This document shows positions 42,222 through 52,612 of a stretch of DNA of 64,000 nucleotides, one piece after another. The stretch covers positions 62,001 through 126,000 of the forward strand of contig NZ_BOON01000015.1 of the NCBI RefSeq assembly GCF_016863255.1. Reading direction: 5' to 3'. Source of the stretch: Planosporangium mesophilum (GTDB lineage: Bacteria > Actinomycetota > Actinomycetes > Mycobacteriales > Micromonosporaceae). The notes beneath the pieces were generated by a model. The model made no database searches, had not been told where the DNA came from, and saw nothing but the letters and a program-made list of their open reading frames with translations. Each line of letters begins with the position of its first letter. Position 1 is the stretch's first letter. Position numbers and translations under genes: made by a program.

Positions 42222-43298
42222 ATGAGCTTGCTGTACAGCGACGTCGAGGAGGAGCTGCGCGGCTCCGTCCGCCGGGTGCTGGCCGACCGGGCGCCGTGGA
42301 CCGCAGTCCTCAAGCGCACCGAGAGCGACGAGCCGTACGACCAGGCGCTCTGGCGTACCCTCGCCGCCGACATCGGGGTCGCGGCGCTGCCCGTACCCGA
42401 GGAGTTCGGCGGTGCGGGCGCCTCGTGGCGGGAGGCGGCCGTGGTCGCCGAGGAGCTGGGCCGGGCGGTCGCGCCGGTGCCGTACCTCGGCGCGGCGATG
42501 GCCACCGAGGCGCTGCTGACCCTCGCGGCCGACGAGCTGCTCCGGCCGGTGGCGGCCGGGCAGCGCACGGTCGTGCTCGCCGTGCCGCTGGGCACCGGGC
42601 CGACGGCGACGCCGCCGGTCTCGGTGCGAGCCGACGGTGACACCCTGACCGGCACGGTCACCGGCGTCGCCGACGCGCTCGCCGCCGACGTGCTGCTGGT
42701 GTTCGCCGGCGACGCGATCTACGCGGTGGAGGCGGCCGCAGCCACCCGTACCCCGGTGCTGTCGCTCGATCTGACCCGGCGCCTTGCCGACGTGACGTTC
42801 GACGCGGCCCCGGCCCGCCGCCTCGCCGCCGGCGAGCCGACCCGTCAGGCGTGGCGGGCCGGCTGGCGGGCCGGCGCGGTGCTGCTGGCCAGCGAGCAGC
42901 TCGGCCTCGCCGAGTGGTGCCTGACCACCACCGTCGAGTACGTGAAGACCCGCCACCAGTTCGGCCGGCCGGTCGGCTCGTTCCAGGCGCTCAAGCACCG
43001 GCTCGCCGAGCTGTGGGTCGCGGTGACCCAGGCCCGCGCGGTGGCCCGGTACGCCGCGGGCTGCCTGGCCGACGACGACCCCGACACGGCCGTCGCCGCG
43101 TCGCTGGCGCAGGCGCACTGCTCGGCGGTCGCGGTCCGGGCGGCCGAGGAGTGCGTCCAGATGCACGGCGGGATCGCGATGACCTGGGAGCACCCGGCGC
43201 ACCTGTATCTGAAGCGGGCCAAGAGCGACTCGATCGCTCTCGGTACGCCTGCGCGGCACCGCGCGACCCTGGCCGGATTGGTCGATCTCCCCGGCTGA
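42222..43298 (+). CDS. Acyl-CoA dehydrogenase, second subunit
   Basis: A 358-residue, shorter acyl-CoA dehydrogenase family member. The C-terminal part is conserved (TRHQFGRPVGSFQALKHRLA, and CVQMHGGIAMTWEHPAHLYL), while the N-terminal half is degenerate. This layout is typical of the partner subunit in heteromeric actinobacterial dehydrogenases such as the FadE26-27 and FadE28-29 pairs. It may need the first subunit for full FAD binding. The pair is split by the 79-bp linker and lacks the usual few-base spacing. Confidence 0.9.
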   Translation: MSLLYSDVEEELRGSVRRVLADRAPWTAVLKRTESDEPYDQALWRTLAADIGVAALPVPEEFGGAGASWREAAVVAEELGRAVAPVPYLGAAMATEALLTLAADELLRPVAAGQRTVVLAVPLGTGPTATPPVSVRADGDTLTGTVTGVADALAADVLLVFAGDAIYAVEAAAATRTPVLSLDLTRRLADVTFDAAPARRLAAGEPTRQAWRAGWRAGAVLLASEQLGLAEWCLTTTVEYVKTRHQFGRPVGSFQALKHRLAELWVAVTQARAVARYAAGCLADDDPDTAVAASLAQAHCSAVAVRAAEECVQMHGGIAMTWEHPAHLYLKRAKSDSIALGTPARHRATLAGLVDLPG

Positions 43299-43303
43299 GT
43301 ATC

Positions 43304-43309
43304 TACCCT
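43304..43309 (+). promoter_or_regulatory. Probable -10 box (TACCCT) for corA
   Basis: TACCCT lies 7 nt before ATG 43317. The gap after the dehydrogenase stop is only 18 bp, so corA could be transcribed separately from inside this narrow gap. Confidence 0.5.
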
Positions 43310-43316
43310 GGTCACC

Positions 43317-44291
43317 ATGGCGCGCACCCGGCTGTACCGCAACGGCGTTCTGGAGGCCGAGGACTTCCCGGTCGAGAAGATCTCCGACCACCTGGAAGAC
43401 GATCGGGCGGTCGTATGGCTGGACCTCGTCGACCCGACGCAGGCCGACTTCGATGTGATCAGTGAGGAGTGCGGCCTGCACCACCTCGCCGTCGAGGACG
43501 CCCTGAACTTCGGCCAGCGCCCGAAGCTGGACCGGTACCGCTCCCACCTGTTCATCTCCGCGTACGGGGTCCGGCTGGACGGCCGCGAGGGTCGCGTCGT
43601 CACCGACGAGATCGGCGTCTTCGTCACGGCGCAGACCCTGATCACGGTCCGGCGCGGCGACGGCCTCGACCTGGACGCGGTGGTGGCCCGCTGGGACGAC
43701 AACGCCGACCTGTCCAGGTACGGGGTGGCGTTCCTGCTGCACGGACTGCTGGACTACCTCGTCGACGGCCACCTGGCCGCGGTGCAGGAGCTCGACCAGT
43801 CCCTGGAGGACGTGGAGGGGTTGCTGTTCGACGCCGACCGGCCGTCGGTGCGGGCCGTGCAGCGGCGCTCCTTCCGGCTGCGCCGCAGCCTGGTGGTACT
43901 GCGCCGGGTCACGCTGCCGATGCGCGAGGTCGTCAACGCGCTGATGCGCCCCACTCTGCACGTCGTCGGCGAGCCGATGCTGCCGTACTACCAGGACGTG
44001 TACGACCACGTACTGCGGGCCGCGGAGTGGACCGAGTCACTGCGGGACCTGGTGACCACGATCCTGGAGACGAACCTCACCGTCCAGGGCAACCGGATGA
44101 ACCTGATCATGAAACAGGTGACGAGCTGGGCGGCGATCATCGCGGTACCGACGGCGGTGACCGGCTTCTACGGCCAGAACGTGCCGTACCCCGGCTTCGG
44201 CAGGCCGGGGGGATTCATCACCTCCACGCTGGTGACCGTCGTGTTGTCGATTGCGTTGTACGTCACATTCAAGCGCAAAGAGTGGCTGTAG
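43317..44291 (+). CDS. corA: CorA-family divalent cation transporter with GQN in place of GMN
   Basis: A 324-residue CorA/MIT-family channel. The cytoplasmic funnel domain leads to two C-terminal spans (WAAIIAVPTAVTGFYGQNVP and TSTLVTVVLSIALYVTF). The ion-selective loop is normally YGMN; here it is YGQNVPYPGFG, with Met replaced by Gln. Actinobacterial members often have such loops, but selectivity for magnesium is less certain. A C-terminal basic KRKEWL is typical. TACCCT lies 7 nt before the ATG, pointing to a leaderless transcript. Confidence 0.9.
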   Translation: MARTRLYRNGVLEAEDFPVEKISDHLEDDRAVVWLDLVDPTQADFDVISEECGLHHLAVEDALNFGQRPKLDRYRSHLFISAYGVRLDGREGRVVTDEIGVFVTAQTLITVRRGDGLDLDAVVARWDDNADLSRYGVAFLLHGLLDYLVDGHLAAVQELDQSLEDVEGLLFDADRPSVRAVQRRSFRLRRSLVVLRRVTLPMREVVNALMRPTLHVVGEPMLPYYQDVYDHVLRAAEWTESLRDLVTTILETNLTVQGNRMNLIMKQVTSWAAIIAVPTAVTGFYGQNVPYPGFGRPGGFITSTLVTVVLSIALYVTFKRKEWL

Positions 44292-46776
<2,485 letters not shown>

Positions 46777-46800
46777 CCCGCTCTCCCGTACGGGCCGTGA

Positions 46801-47691
46801 TCATGAGGAGTGGGGCGCCAGGGATCTGAGCAGCGCGATGTCCGCCGGGTGACCGGCACCGTCGTCGTTGGGGGTCTCGACGATCAGGGGTACGCCCCGG
46901 GCCGCCGGATGCGCCAGCAGCTCCGCGAACGGCGCCGCTCCGATCGTCCCCTTGCCCACGGACTCGTGCCGGTCCCGGGTGGAGCCGCAGGCGTCCTTGG
47001 AGTCGTTGGCGTGTACCAGCCACAGCCGGTCCGCGCCCACGGCGCCCACCAGCGCGTCCAGCGTGGCGGTCATGCCGCCAGGCGCGGCCAGGTCGTGCCC
47101 GGCCGCCCAGGCGTGGCAGGTGTCGAAGCAGGTACCCAGCCACGGATGACGGTCGACGGCGTCCAGGTACGGGCCCAGGTCCTCCACCCGTGCCGCCAGG
47201 GACCGCCCGCCGCCCGCGCTCGGCTCAACGAGAAGCTTCGGCAGCCCTTCCGCGGCGGCCAGGTCGAGCAGCGGCAGCAGCGCCTCCCGTACCTGGATCA
47301 TGGCCTTTTCGGCGTGCCCGGCGTCCACCGCGCTGCCGGCGTGGAAGACGACACCCCGGGCGCCGATGGCCGCCGCGCGGCGCAGGGCGTGCTCCAGGGT
47401 CGCCGCCGACCGCTCGACCGTGGCCGAGGTCGGGGAGCCGAGGTTGACCAGCAGCGACGCGTGCACGTAGGAGACCACCCCACGGTCGACGCAGCCGCCG
47501 GCGAAGGCCTCGTCCTGGCGCGGGTCGCCGGTCGCGAGGGCCCAGCCGCGGGGGTTGGACACGTACACCTGTACCGCCGCGGCCTCGCTGCGATCGAGGT
47601 AGCGCAGCCCGCCCTTGGCCAGCCCACCCGCGACCGTGGCGTGACCGCCGATCACGGGGCGGTGCCCCGGATCCGGATCTATCCGAAGCAC
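46801..47691 (-). CDS. nfo: Endonuclease IV-type AP endonuclease (deoxyribonuclease IV)
   Basis: A TIM-barrel zinc endonuclease that cleaves DNA at abasic sites. Of 284-296 residues, it shows HATVAGGLAKGGLRYL, ARGVVFHAGSAVDAGH, LVEPSAGGG, LGTCFDTCHAWAAGHD (Cys/His), LVHANDSKDACGSTRDRHES and a C-terminal VETPNDDG, covering the metal ligands. A GTG at 47691 overlaps the kinase gene end by 13 bp and a GTG at 47655 begins the conserved part; neither has a strong ribosome site. Co-transcription with the kinase is likely. Confidence 0.9.
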   Translation of the reverse strand: MLRIDPDPGHRPVIGGHATVAGGLAKGGLRYLDRSEAAAVQVYVSNPRGWALATGDPRQDEAFAGGCVDRGVVSYVHASLLVNLGSPTSATVERSAATLEHALRRAAAIGARGVVFHAGSAVDAGHAEKAMIQVREALLPLLDLAAAEGLPKLLVEPSAGGGRSLAARVEDLGPYLDAVDRHPWLGTCFDTCHAWAAGHDLAAPGGMTATLDALVGAVGADRLWLVHANDSKDACGSTRDRHESVGKGTIGAAPFAELLAHPAARGVPLIVETPNDDGAGHPADIALLRSLAPHSS

Positions 47692-49670
47692 CAGAGTCCG
47701 ATCGCCGTACCCGGCGGCACCTGCTGCCCCGCCGGAGGGTTCTGGGCCCGGACCGTGTTACCGGCCTGCAAGATGATCTGCGCCTGCAAGCCCACCTGCG
47801 CGAGGATCTGCCGCGCCTCGTCAACGCTGCGGCCGACCACGTTGGGCACGGCGACGGCGGCCGGCCCCTTGCTCACGGTCAGCGTGATGGTCGCGCCCGG
47901 CTCCACACCGGCGCCGTCGCCGGGATCCTGCGCCAGGACGGTGTTGGCCGGCTTGTTGTTGTCCTGCTGCTTGACCGTGACCTTGAGGCCCAGCCCGGCC
48001 AGCGTCGCCTGCGCCTGGTCGAGCGGCTGGCCGACCACGCTCGGCACGGTCACCGGCGCCCGGCCCTTGCTGACCTTGAGCACCACCTTCGTACCCGGCT
48101 TCACCGACGTCCCGGCCGGTGGGTCGCTGCTCACCACCGAGCCGGCCGGCACCAGGTCGTCGAACACCTGGACGACCTGGACACTCAGCTTGAGCGAGGC
48201 CAACTCGGCCGTGGCCAGCGTCGCGTCCTTGCCGGCCTCGTCGGGCATCTGGTAGCGCTCGGGCCCCAGAGACAGCGTCACCGTGACCGTGCTACCGGAG
48301 ACGACCCGCTGGCCGGCCTTCGGGTTCTGTACCAGCACGGTGTCCTTGGCGATCTTCTCGTCGAAGCGGCCGGAGTCGAAGCGCACGGTCAGTCCGCTCT
48401 GCTCGACGAGCCCGGCCACCTGCGCCTTCTGTACGCCCACCAGGTCGGGGGCGGTGGTGAACCGGCCCACCCCGAACCACCAGCCGCCGATCACCACCAG
48501 CAGGCCGAGGACCGCCAGGGCGGCCGCGACCGACAGCCGTCCGCGCGGGCTGCCGAGAACCCGCTCCTTGAGCCCCTTGAGACCGCCACCGGACGGCGCG
48601 GGGTCGGCGATGTACGGCCGGGGATCGCGCGGACGGGGGTGGGTGGCCGGCAGCTTGGACCAGGCCGGTCGCTCCGGGGGTACCGCCGGCGGGCGCACCG
48701 CGCTGTGCATGGTGACCGTGGCGTCGTTGTCGTACCGCGGCACCACCACCGTCGGGGCGGCGTCGGCCCGGAACCGGGCCGGCGCGGTGACCGTACCGAT
48801 CTCGTCGCGGGCGTCCTGCACCTCGGTCAGCAGCGTGCCGGCGTCGCTCGGGCGCACGTCGGGGTCCCGGCGGGTCGCCCGCGTGACCAGGTCGTCGACG
48901 ACGGGCGGGAGGCTGGGCACGTACCGCGACGGCGGCGGGATGTCCCGGTCGACGTGCTGCCAGGCGACCTCGACGGGCCGCTCGGCCTCGTACGGCACCC
49001 GGCCGGTGAGCATCTCGAACAGCACGACGCCGGCGGAGTACACGTCCGCGCGCGCGTCGGCGTGCCCGTCGGTGACCAGCTCCGGCGCCACGTACGCCAC
49101 GGTCGCGAGCAGTTGCCCGCCGCTCGTCGGGGCGTCCACGCTGGCCTCCTCCACCGCGCGGGCCAGGCCGAAGTCGGCGACCTTCACCACGGCGTCGAGC
49201 AGGTTGTGGTTGGGGGCCTCGGCGACGAGGACGTTCTCCGGCTTGACGTCGCGGTGCACCAGGCCGGCGCGGTGCGCGGCGGCGATCGCGGCGAGCATCT
49301 GCTCCATGATCGCGAGCGCGTCGGCCGGCGCCAGCCGCCGCTTGTCGGCCAGCAGTTCGCGCAGCGTCCGGCCGCGCACGTACTCCAGCACCAGGTACGG
49401 CAGGCCCTCGTGGGTGCCCTGGTCGTACACGGCGACCACGTTGGGGTGGGTCAGCCGGGCGATCACCTTCGCCTCGTCGGTGAACCGTTCGAGGAACCGC
49501 GGCTCGTTGGCCTGGGTCGGGTGGATGATCTTCAGGGCGACGGTACGCTCCAGCCGTTCGTCCACGGCCGTGTAGACGGTCGCCATCCCGCCGCGTGCGA
49601 CCCGCGCGCGAACGCGGTAGCGTCCGTCGATGAGCGCCCCGATGAGATTGTCGGCGACTGTCGTGTCCAT
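47679..49670 (-). CDS. pknL: Serine/threonine protein kinase with PASTA repeats
   Basis: A 663-residue single-pass membrane kinase. The cytosolic kinase domain has ARVARGGMATVY (P-loop), catalytic Lys47, HRDVKPENVL, and ADFGLAR. A single membrane span (AALAVLGLLVVIGGWWFG) at about residue 378 leads to four extracellular PASTA domains (for example VTVPSVVGQPLDQAQATLAG), which bind peptidoglycan or lipid II in related kinases. PknL (Rv2176) is the syntenic relative and lies beside Rv2175c, as here, though it lacks PASTA repeats to my knowledge. TACACT lies 8 nt before the ATG. Confidence 0.92.
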   Translation of the reverse strand: MDTTVADNLIGALIDGRYRVRARVARGGMATVYTAVDERLERTVALKIIHPTQANEPRFLERFTDEAKVIARLTHPNVVAVYDQGTHEGLPYLVLEYVRGRTLRELLADKRRLAPADALAIMEQMLAAIAAAHRAGLVHRDVKPENVLVAEAPNHNLLDAVVKVADFGLARAVEEASVDAPTSGGQLLATVAYVAPELVTDGHADARADVYSAGVVLFEMLTGRVPYEAERPVEVAWQHVDRDIPPPSRYVPSLPPVVDDLVTRATRRDPDVRPSDAGTLLTEVQDARDEIGTVTAPARFRADAAPTVVVPRYDNDATVTMHSAVRPPAVPPERPAWSKLPATHPRPRDPRPYIADPAPSGGGLKGLKERVLGSPRGRLSVAAALAVLGLLVVIGGWWFGVGRFTTAPDLVGVQKAQVAGLVEQSGLTVRFDSGRFDEKIAKDTVLVQNPKAGQRVVSGSTVTVTLSLGPERYQMPDEAGKDATLATAELASLKLSVQVVQVFDDLVPAGSVVSSDPPAGTSVKPGTKVVLKVSKGRAPVTVPSVVGQPLDQAQATLAGLGLKVTVKQQDNNKPANTVLAQDPGDGAGVEPGATITLTVSKGPAAVAVPNVVGRSVDEARQILAQVGLQAQIILQAGNTVRAQNPPAGQQVPPGTAIGLWCFG

Positions 49671-49678
49671 CGGCAGCG

Positions 49679-49684
49679 AGTGTA
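49679..49684 (-). promoter_or_regulatory. Probable -10 box (TACACT) of the PASTA kinase
   Basis: On the minus strand TACACT precedes the ATG at 49670 by 8 nt, without any SD in between. Confidence 0.45.
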
Positions 49685-49732
49685 CGGCGGATGAACCGCT
49701 GACGTAGCGCGAGTCGTGCCGGATCGGTGAAT

Positions 49733-50371
49733 CTACGGCGTCGGCGAGGCTGAGGGCGCCGCGGACGGTGACGCGCTGTGGCTGGTCGAGGCCGATGGCG
49801 TTGCCTCGGGTACCGGGCTGCGCGACGGCGGGGACGTGGTCACCACGACCGACGGAACCGGTTCCGCGGGGCCGGCCGGGCGGGCGGCGGGCGTCGCCGA
49901 CGGGCGGGACGCCACGGCGGCCTGGGGCCTGGCGGGCGGCGCGGCGCGGTGCTGGCGCGACGCCGGCGAGGAGGCTCCCGCCTGCGTCGCGGTGGCCGGG
50001 GCCCGCTCCGGTACCGGCACGCCGGCGTTGGCGTCGGCCAGGAGAATGCCGAGGCCGCCGGTGACGGCGAAGAAGGTGCCGGTGGCGGACGCGGCGATCA
50101 CGCTCGCCACGGCGCCGGTGGCCAGCACCCGGCGCGGGTCCTTCAGCGGTGCCCAGATGCTCACCCGCTCGGGCAGCGGCTCGCTGTACCAGTCCTCGTC
50201 GGCGGTCGTCACCGGTCGGGGCCGGAGGTCGAGGCTCGCCCCGTCGCCCGGCCGGTCCCGATGGGCCGCCGCGTCGGGTTCGCCGTCGGCGCCGGGCCGA
50301 CGGTCGAGGTCGTAACGGATCGAGCGCCATGCGCCGAGGACCTCCCGGCGCATCGTCTCCCAGGGCTTCAC
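49733..50371 (-). CDS. Single-span membrane protein with Pro/Ala/Ser-rich C-terminus
   Basis: A 212-residue protein of no recognised family. The N-terminal 90 residues are cytoplasmic-like and charged, followed by one span (VLATGAVASVIAASATGTFF), and then about 90 residues rich in Ala, Pro and Ser that should be extracytoplasmic and disordered. It lies upstream of the PASTA kinase on the same strand, with 62 bp between, and could be a substrate or partner, but that is only positional. A start at ATG 50371 is assumed. Confidence 0.65.
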   Translation of the reverse strand: MKPWETMRREVLGAWRSIRYDLDRRPGADGEPDAAAHRDRPGDGASLDLRPRPVTTADEDWYSEPLPERVSIWAPLKDPRRVLATGAVASVIAASATGTFFAVTGGLGILLADANAGVPVPERAPATATQAGASSPASRQHRAAPPARPQAAVASRPSATPAARPAGPAEPVPSVVVTTSPPSRSPVPEATPSASTSHSASPSAAPSASPTP

Positions 50372-50483
50372 GACGCTGTCCCTTTCCGTACCGTCACTCG
50401 CGGGTCGTGGTTTCGTGGATCATGCGGGTGGTCAGTCGCGGGTCAGTTGGATCTGCCGGTGGGCGCCATGGCAGGGTGAGGAG

Positions 50484-50831
50484 GTGACCGACGACGCCGA
50501 GCAGCCCGCCGAATGGCTGACGCTTCCCGACATTGCTGAGCGCCTGGACCTCGGGATCTCCCAGGTGCACCAGAAACTGCGGGACAACGAACTGATCGCG
50601 GTGCGCCGCGACGGCGTACTGCGCGTGCCCGCGGAACTGGTGGCTGGCGACACGGTGCTCAAGCACCTCCCCGGCATTCTGACCTTGCTGCGTGACGCTG
50701 GGTACAACGACGAAGAGGCAATTCGGTGGCTGTTCACGCCCGATGAGTCCCTTCCGGGTACTCCTGCGGTGGCGTTGTCGGGGCATCAGGCGACCGAGGT
50801 CAAGCGCCGGGCGCAGGCGCTGGGGTTCTGA
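50484..50831 (+). CDS. Rv2175c-family DNA-binding protein
   Basis: A 115-residue protein with an N-terminal helix-turn-helix (WLTLPDIAERLDLGISQVHQ, then KLRDNELIAVRRDGVLRVPA) and the C-terminal segment LPGILTLLRDAGYNDEEAIR typical of Rv2175c. In M. tuberculosis it is phosphorylated by the adjacent kinase PknL, which reduces DNA binding. The PASTA kinase is close by here on the other strand. GTG 50484 directly follows GAGGAG with almost no spacer, so translation may depend on another start or be inefficient. It leads the carotenoid cyclase genes. Confidence 0.85.
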   Translation: MTDDAEQPAEWLTLPDIAERLDLGISQVHQKLRDNELIAVRRDGVLRVPAELVAGDTVLKHLPGILTLLRDAGYNDEEAIRWLFTPDESLPGTPAVALSGHQATEVKRRAQALGF

Positions 50832-50843
50832 CCGGCGTCTGCC

Positions 50844-51176
50844 GTGCGGCATCTTCTGTACCTCGCGGTCCTGCTCGGCTGCCTGGCCGGGGCGCTGTGG
50901 CTGGAGCCGATCCTTCGGGTCGGTGTGCTGCGCCGGTGGCGGCGGCTCCTGCTGACGCTGCTGCCGGTCGTCGTCGTGTTCACGGCGTGGGATCTGGCGG
51001 CGATCGCCGCCGGTCACTGGACCTTCGATCCCGCTCAGATGACCGGGGTACTGCTGCCGGGCGGCCTGCCGTTGGAAGAGCTGCTCTTCTTCGTGGTGGT
51101 ACCGGTCTGCGCGGTCCTCGGCTTCGAAGCCGTCCGCACCGTGCTGGCCCGCGTGGGTCGTGGAGACCGGCGGTGA
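50844..51176 (+). CDS. crtYc: Lycopene cyclase subunit, CrtYc-like
   Basis: A 110-residue membrane protein with three spans. The conserved motif is PLEELLFFVVVPV (PxEE), shared with heterodimeric lycopene cyclases of Gram-positive bacteria. It pairs with CrtYd encoded next. Start GTG 50844; it lies 12 bp after the Rv2175c-like gene. The cyclase would make a cyclic end group; with one-sided modification this implies a monocyclic carotenoid such as gamma-carotene. Confidence 0.85.
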   Translation: MRHLLYLAVLLGCLAGALWLEPILRVGVLRRWRRLLLTLLPVVVVFTAWDLAAIAAGHWTFDPAQMTGVLLPGGLPLEELLFFVVVPVCAVLGFEAVRTVLARVGRGDRR

Positions 51177-51484
51177 CGTACACGGTCGCCGCGGTACTCG
51201 GTGTGCTCGGGGCCCTCGCCGTCGACGTCGCGCTGCTGCGGACCCGGCTGGTCGCCGGGCTGACGTTCTGGGCCACGTACCCGATCATCTTCGGGTTCCA
51301 ACTGCTGTCCAACGGCGTGCTGACCGGCTTCGGGGTGGTGCGCTACAACCCGGACGCGATCCTGGGCCTGCGGATCGCGTACGCGCCGGTGGAGGACCTC
51401 GCGTTCGGCTTCGCCCTGGTACTGACGACCCTGTCGGTCTGGGTCTGGCTGGGCCGCCGCTCCGGCTCCGCTCCTACCCCATGA
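51173..51484 (+). CDS. crtYd: Lycopene cyclase subunit, CrtYd-like
   Basis: A 103-residue three-span membrane protein and the second subunit of the split lycopene cyclase. The counterpart motif is APVEDLAFGFALVL (PxED). GTG 51173 overlaps the crtYc stop (GTGA, 51173-51176), so both are translated together. Its stop lies at the edge of repeat element 1. The other carotenoid genes are 5-10 kb away on the opposite strand. Confidence 0.85.
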   Translation: MTYTVAAVLGVLGALAVDVALLRTRLVAGLTFWATYPIIFGFQLLSNGVLTGFGVVRYNPDAILGLRIAYAPVEDLAFGFALVLTTLSVWVWLGRRSGSAPTP

Positions 51485-51494
51485 TCACCTCCCT

Positions 51495-51556
51495 TTCCCA
51501 TGATCACCGAGAGTTGTGCACGCCATAGCGACACAAAGTCTCGGTGATCATGGGAA
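51495..51556. repeat. Hairpin element, copy 1 (after crtYd)
   Basis: Perfect 18-bp inverted arms (TTCCCATGATCACCGAGA and its complement) at 51495-51512 and 51539-51556, with a 26-nt interior that can extend the stem through TTGTG/CACAA. Copy 2 (52548-52603) read on the opposite strand shares nearly the same interior (GCACGCCATA and CGACAC) and the GATCACCGAGA arms. It probably terminates crtYd. The two copies flank the DUF559 gene in inverted orientation. Confidence 0.88.
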
Positions 51557-51623
51557 GTGGGGGTTTTCCACAGCCGCAAGCTCACCCTGGCGCCGGTGAC
51601 AGGCGCGCCGTCACGCTTGCGTG

Positions 51624-52553
51624 ATGCTCGATGAGCAGTGTGGTGTGGTGACCCGTGCACAGGCGCTCGCGGCAGGAGTGACCCGCAGTGCCATCCGGCA
51701 GCACCTGCGGACCGGCCGGTGGCAACGGATCTTCCGTTCGGTGTACGCGACCTTCAGCGGCCCGGTTCCGCGGAAGTGCCTGCTGTGGGCCGCCGTGTTG
51801 CGTGCCGGACCGGGCGCCATGCTCAGTCACGGATCGTCGGCGGAGCTGATCGGCCTGGTCGACGAGCCGGACGAACTGATCCACGTGACCGTGCCGACCC
51901 GGCGGGAGCTCTCGCCGATTCCCGGTGTGGTCGTCCACCAGTCCGGTCGTGCGGAGGAGGCTCGGCACCCGCTCCGGTTGCCGCCACAGACGCGGGTCGA
52001 GGAGACCGTCGTCGACCTGGTCCAGACCTCGCACTCGCTGGAACAGGCGTTGGGCCTGATCGCGAAGGCGTGCGGTCGCCGGCTGACCCGGCCGGAGCGG
52101 CTGATCGCCGCGATCGAGGCGCGTAAGAAGCTGCGGTGGCGGGCGGAGGTGCTGGCCGCCCTGGGCGATGTGGGTGGCGGGGCGCAGTCGTCGCTGGAGC
52201 TTCGCTACCTGCGGGACGTGGAACGCGCGCACGGACTGCCGCGCGGCAGCCGTCAGTGCGCGGTCACCCGTCCAGGTGGCCGGTTCTACGACGACGTGCG
52301 GTATGTCCCGTTCGGAGTGGTCGTCGAGCTCGACGGTCGGGCGGCGCACCCCGACGAGGCACGGTGGCGGGACATGCGCCGCGACAACGTGTCGGTGCTT
52401 CAGGGCCGGCGCGTGCTGCGCTACGGCTGGGCCGATGTCGCCGGTCAGCCGTGCGCGGTGGCCGTCCAGGTCGCCACGGCGCTCCGCGCCGCCGGGTGGC
52501 GCGGCGCGCCGCGCCCCTGCCAACCCGGCTGCCCAGCGCCCGGCGAACCGTGA
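51624..52553 (+). CDS. AbiEi-type HTH plus DUF559 (Vsr-like nuclease fold) protein
   Basis: A 309-residue protein of a family common in actinobacteria. The N-terminus (about 1-45: GVVTRAQALAAGVTRSAIRQ) is a winged helix like the AbiEi antitoxin domain. The C-terminal half has nuclease-like acidic residues: Glu192 in SSLELRYL, Asp223-Asp224 in FYDDVRY, and E-x-D at 235-237 in VVVELDGRAAH, as in Vsr-type DUF559 domains. GTG 51621 and ATG 51624 are alternative starts. No AbiEii toxin gene is present. Hairpin elements in inverted orientation sit on both sides; its stop lies inside copy 2. Confidence 0.82.
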   Translation: MLDEQCGVVTRAQALAAGVTRSAIRQHLRTGRWQRIFRSVYATFSGPVPRKCLLWAAVLRAGPGAMLSHGSSAELIGLVDEPDELIHVTVPTRRELSPIPGVVVHQSGRAEEARHPLRLPPQTRVEETVVDLVQTSHSLEQALGLIAKACGRRLTRPERLIAAIEARKKLRWRAEVLAALGDVGGGAQSSLELRYLRDVERAHGLPRGSRQCAVTRPGGRFYDDVRYVPFGVVVELDGRAAHPDEARWRDMRRDNVSVLQGRRVLRYGWADVAGQPCAVAVQVATALRAAGWRGAPRPCQPGCPAPGEP

Positions 52554-52603
52554 TCACCGAGACTTGGTGTCGTTATGGCGTGCAAAAGTCTCGGTGATCA
52601 CGG
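52548..52603. repeat. Hairpin element, copy 2 (after DUF559 gene)
   Basis: Perfect 18-bp inverted arms (CCGTGATCACCGAGACTT and complement) at 52548-52565 and 52586-52603, with a 20-nt loop. The DUF559 stop TGA (52551-52553) is in the left arm. It is related to copy 1 in inverted orientation and sits between the convergent DUF559 and polyprenyl synthase genes, so it can terminate both. Confidence 0.88.
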
Positions 52604-52612
52604 GCTACCCGA

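Noticed and set aside
51624-52553. Complete AbiE toxin-antitoxin system
   Set aside because: Only the AbiEi-like HTH is present, fused to a DUF559 domain. No AbiEii nucleotidyltransferase toxin lies next to it.
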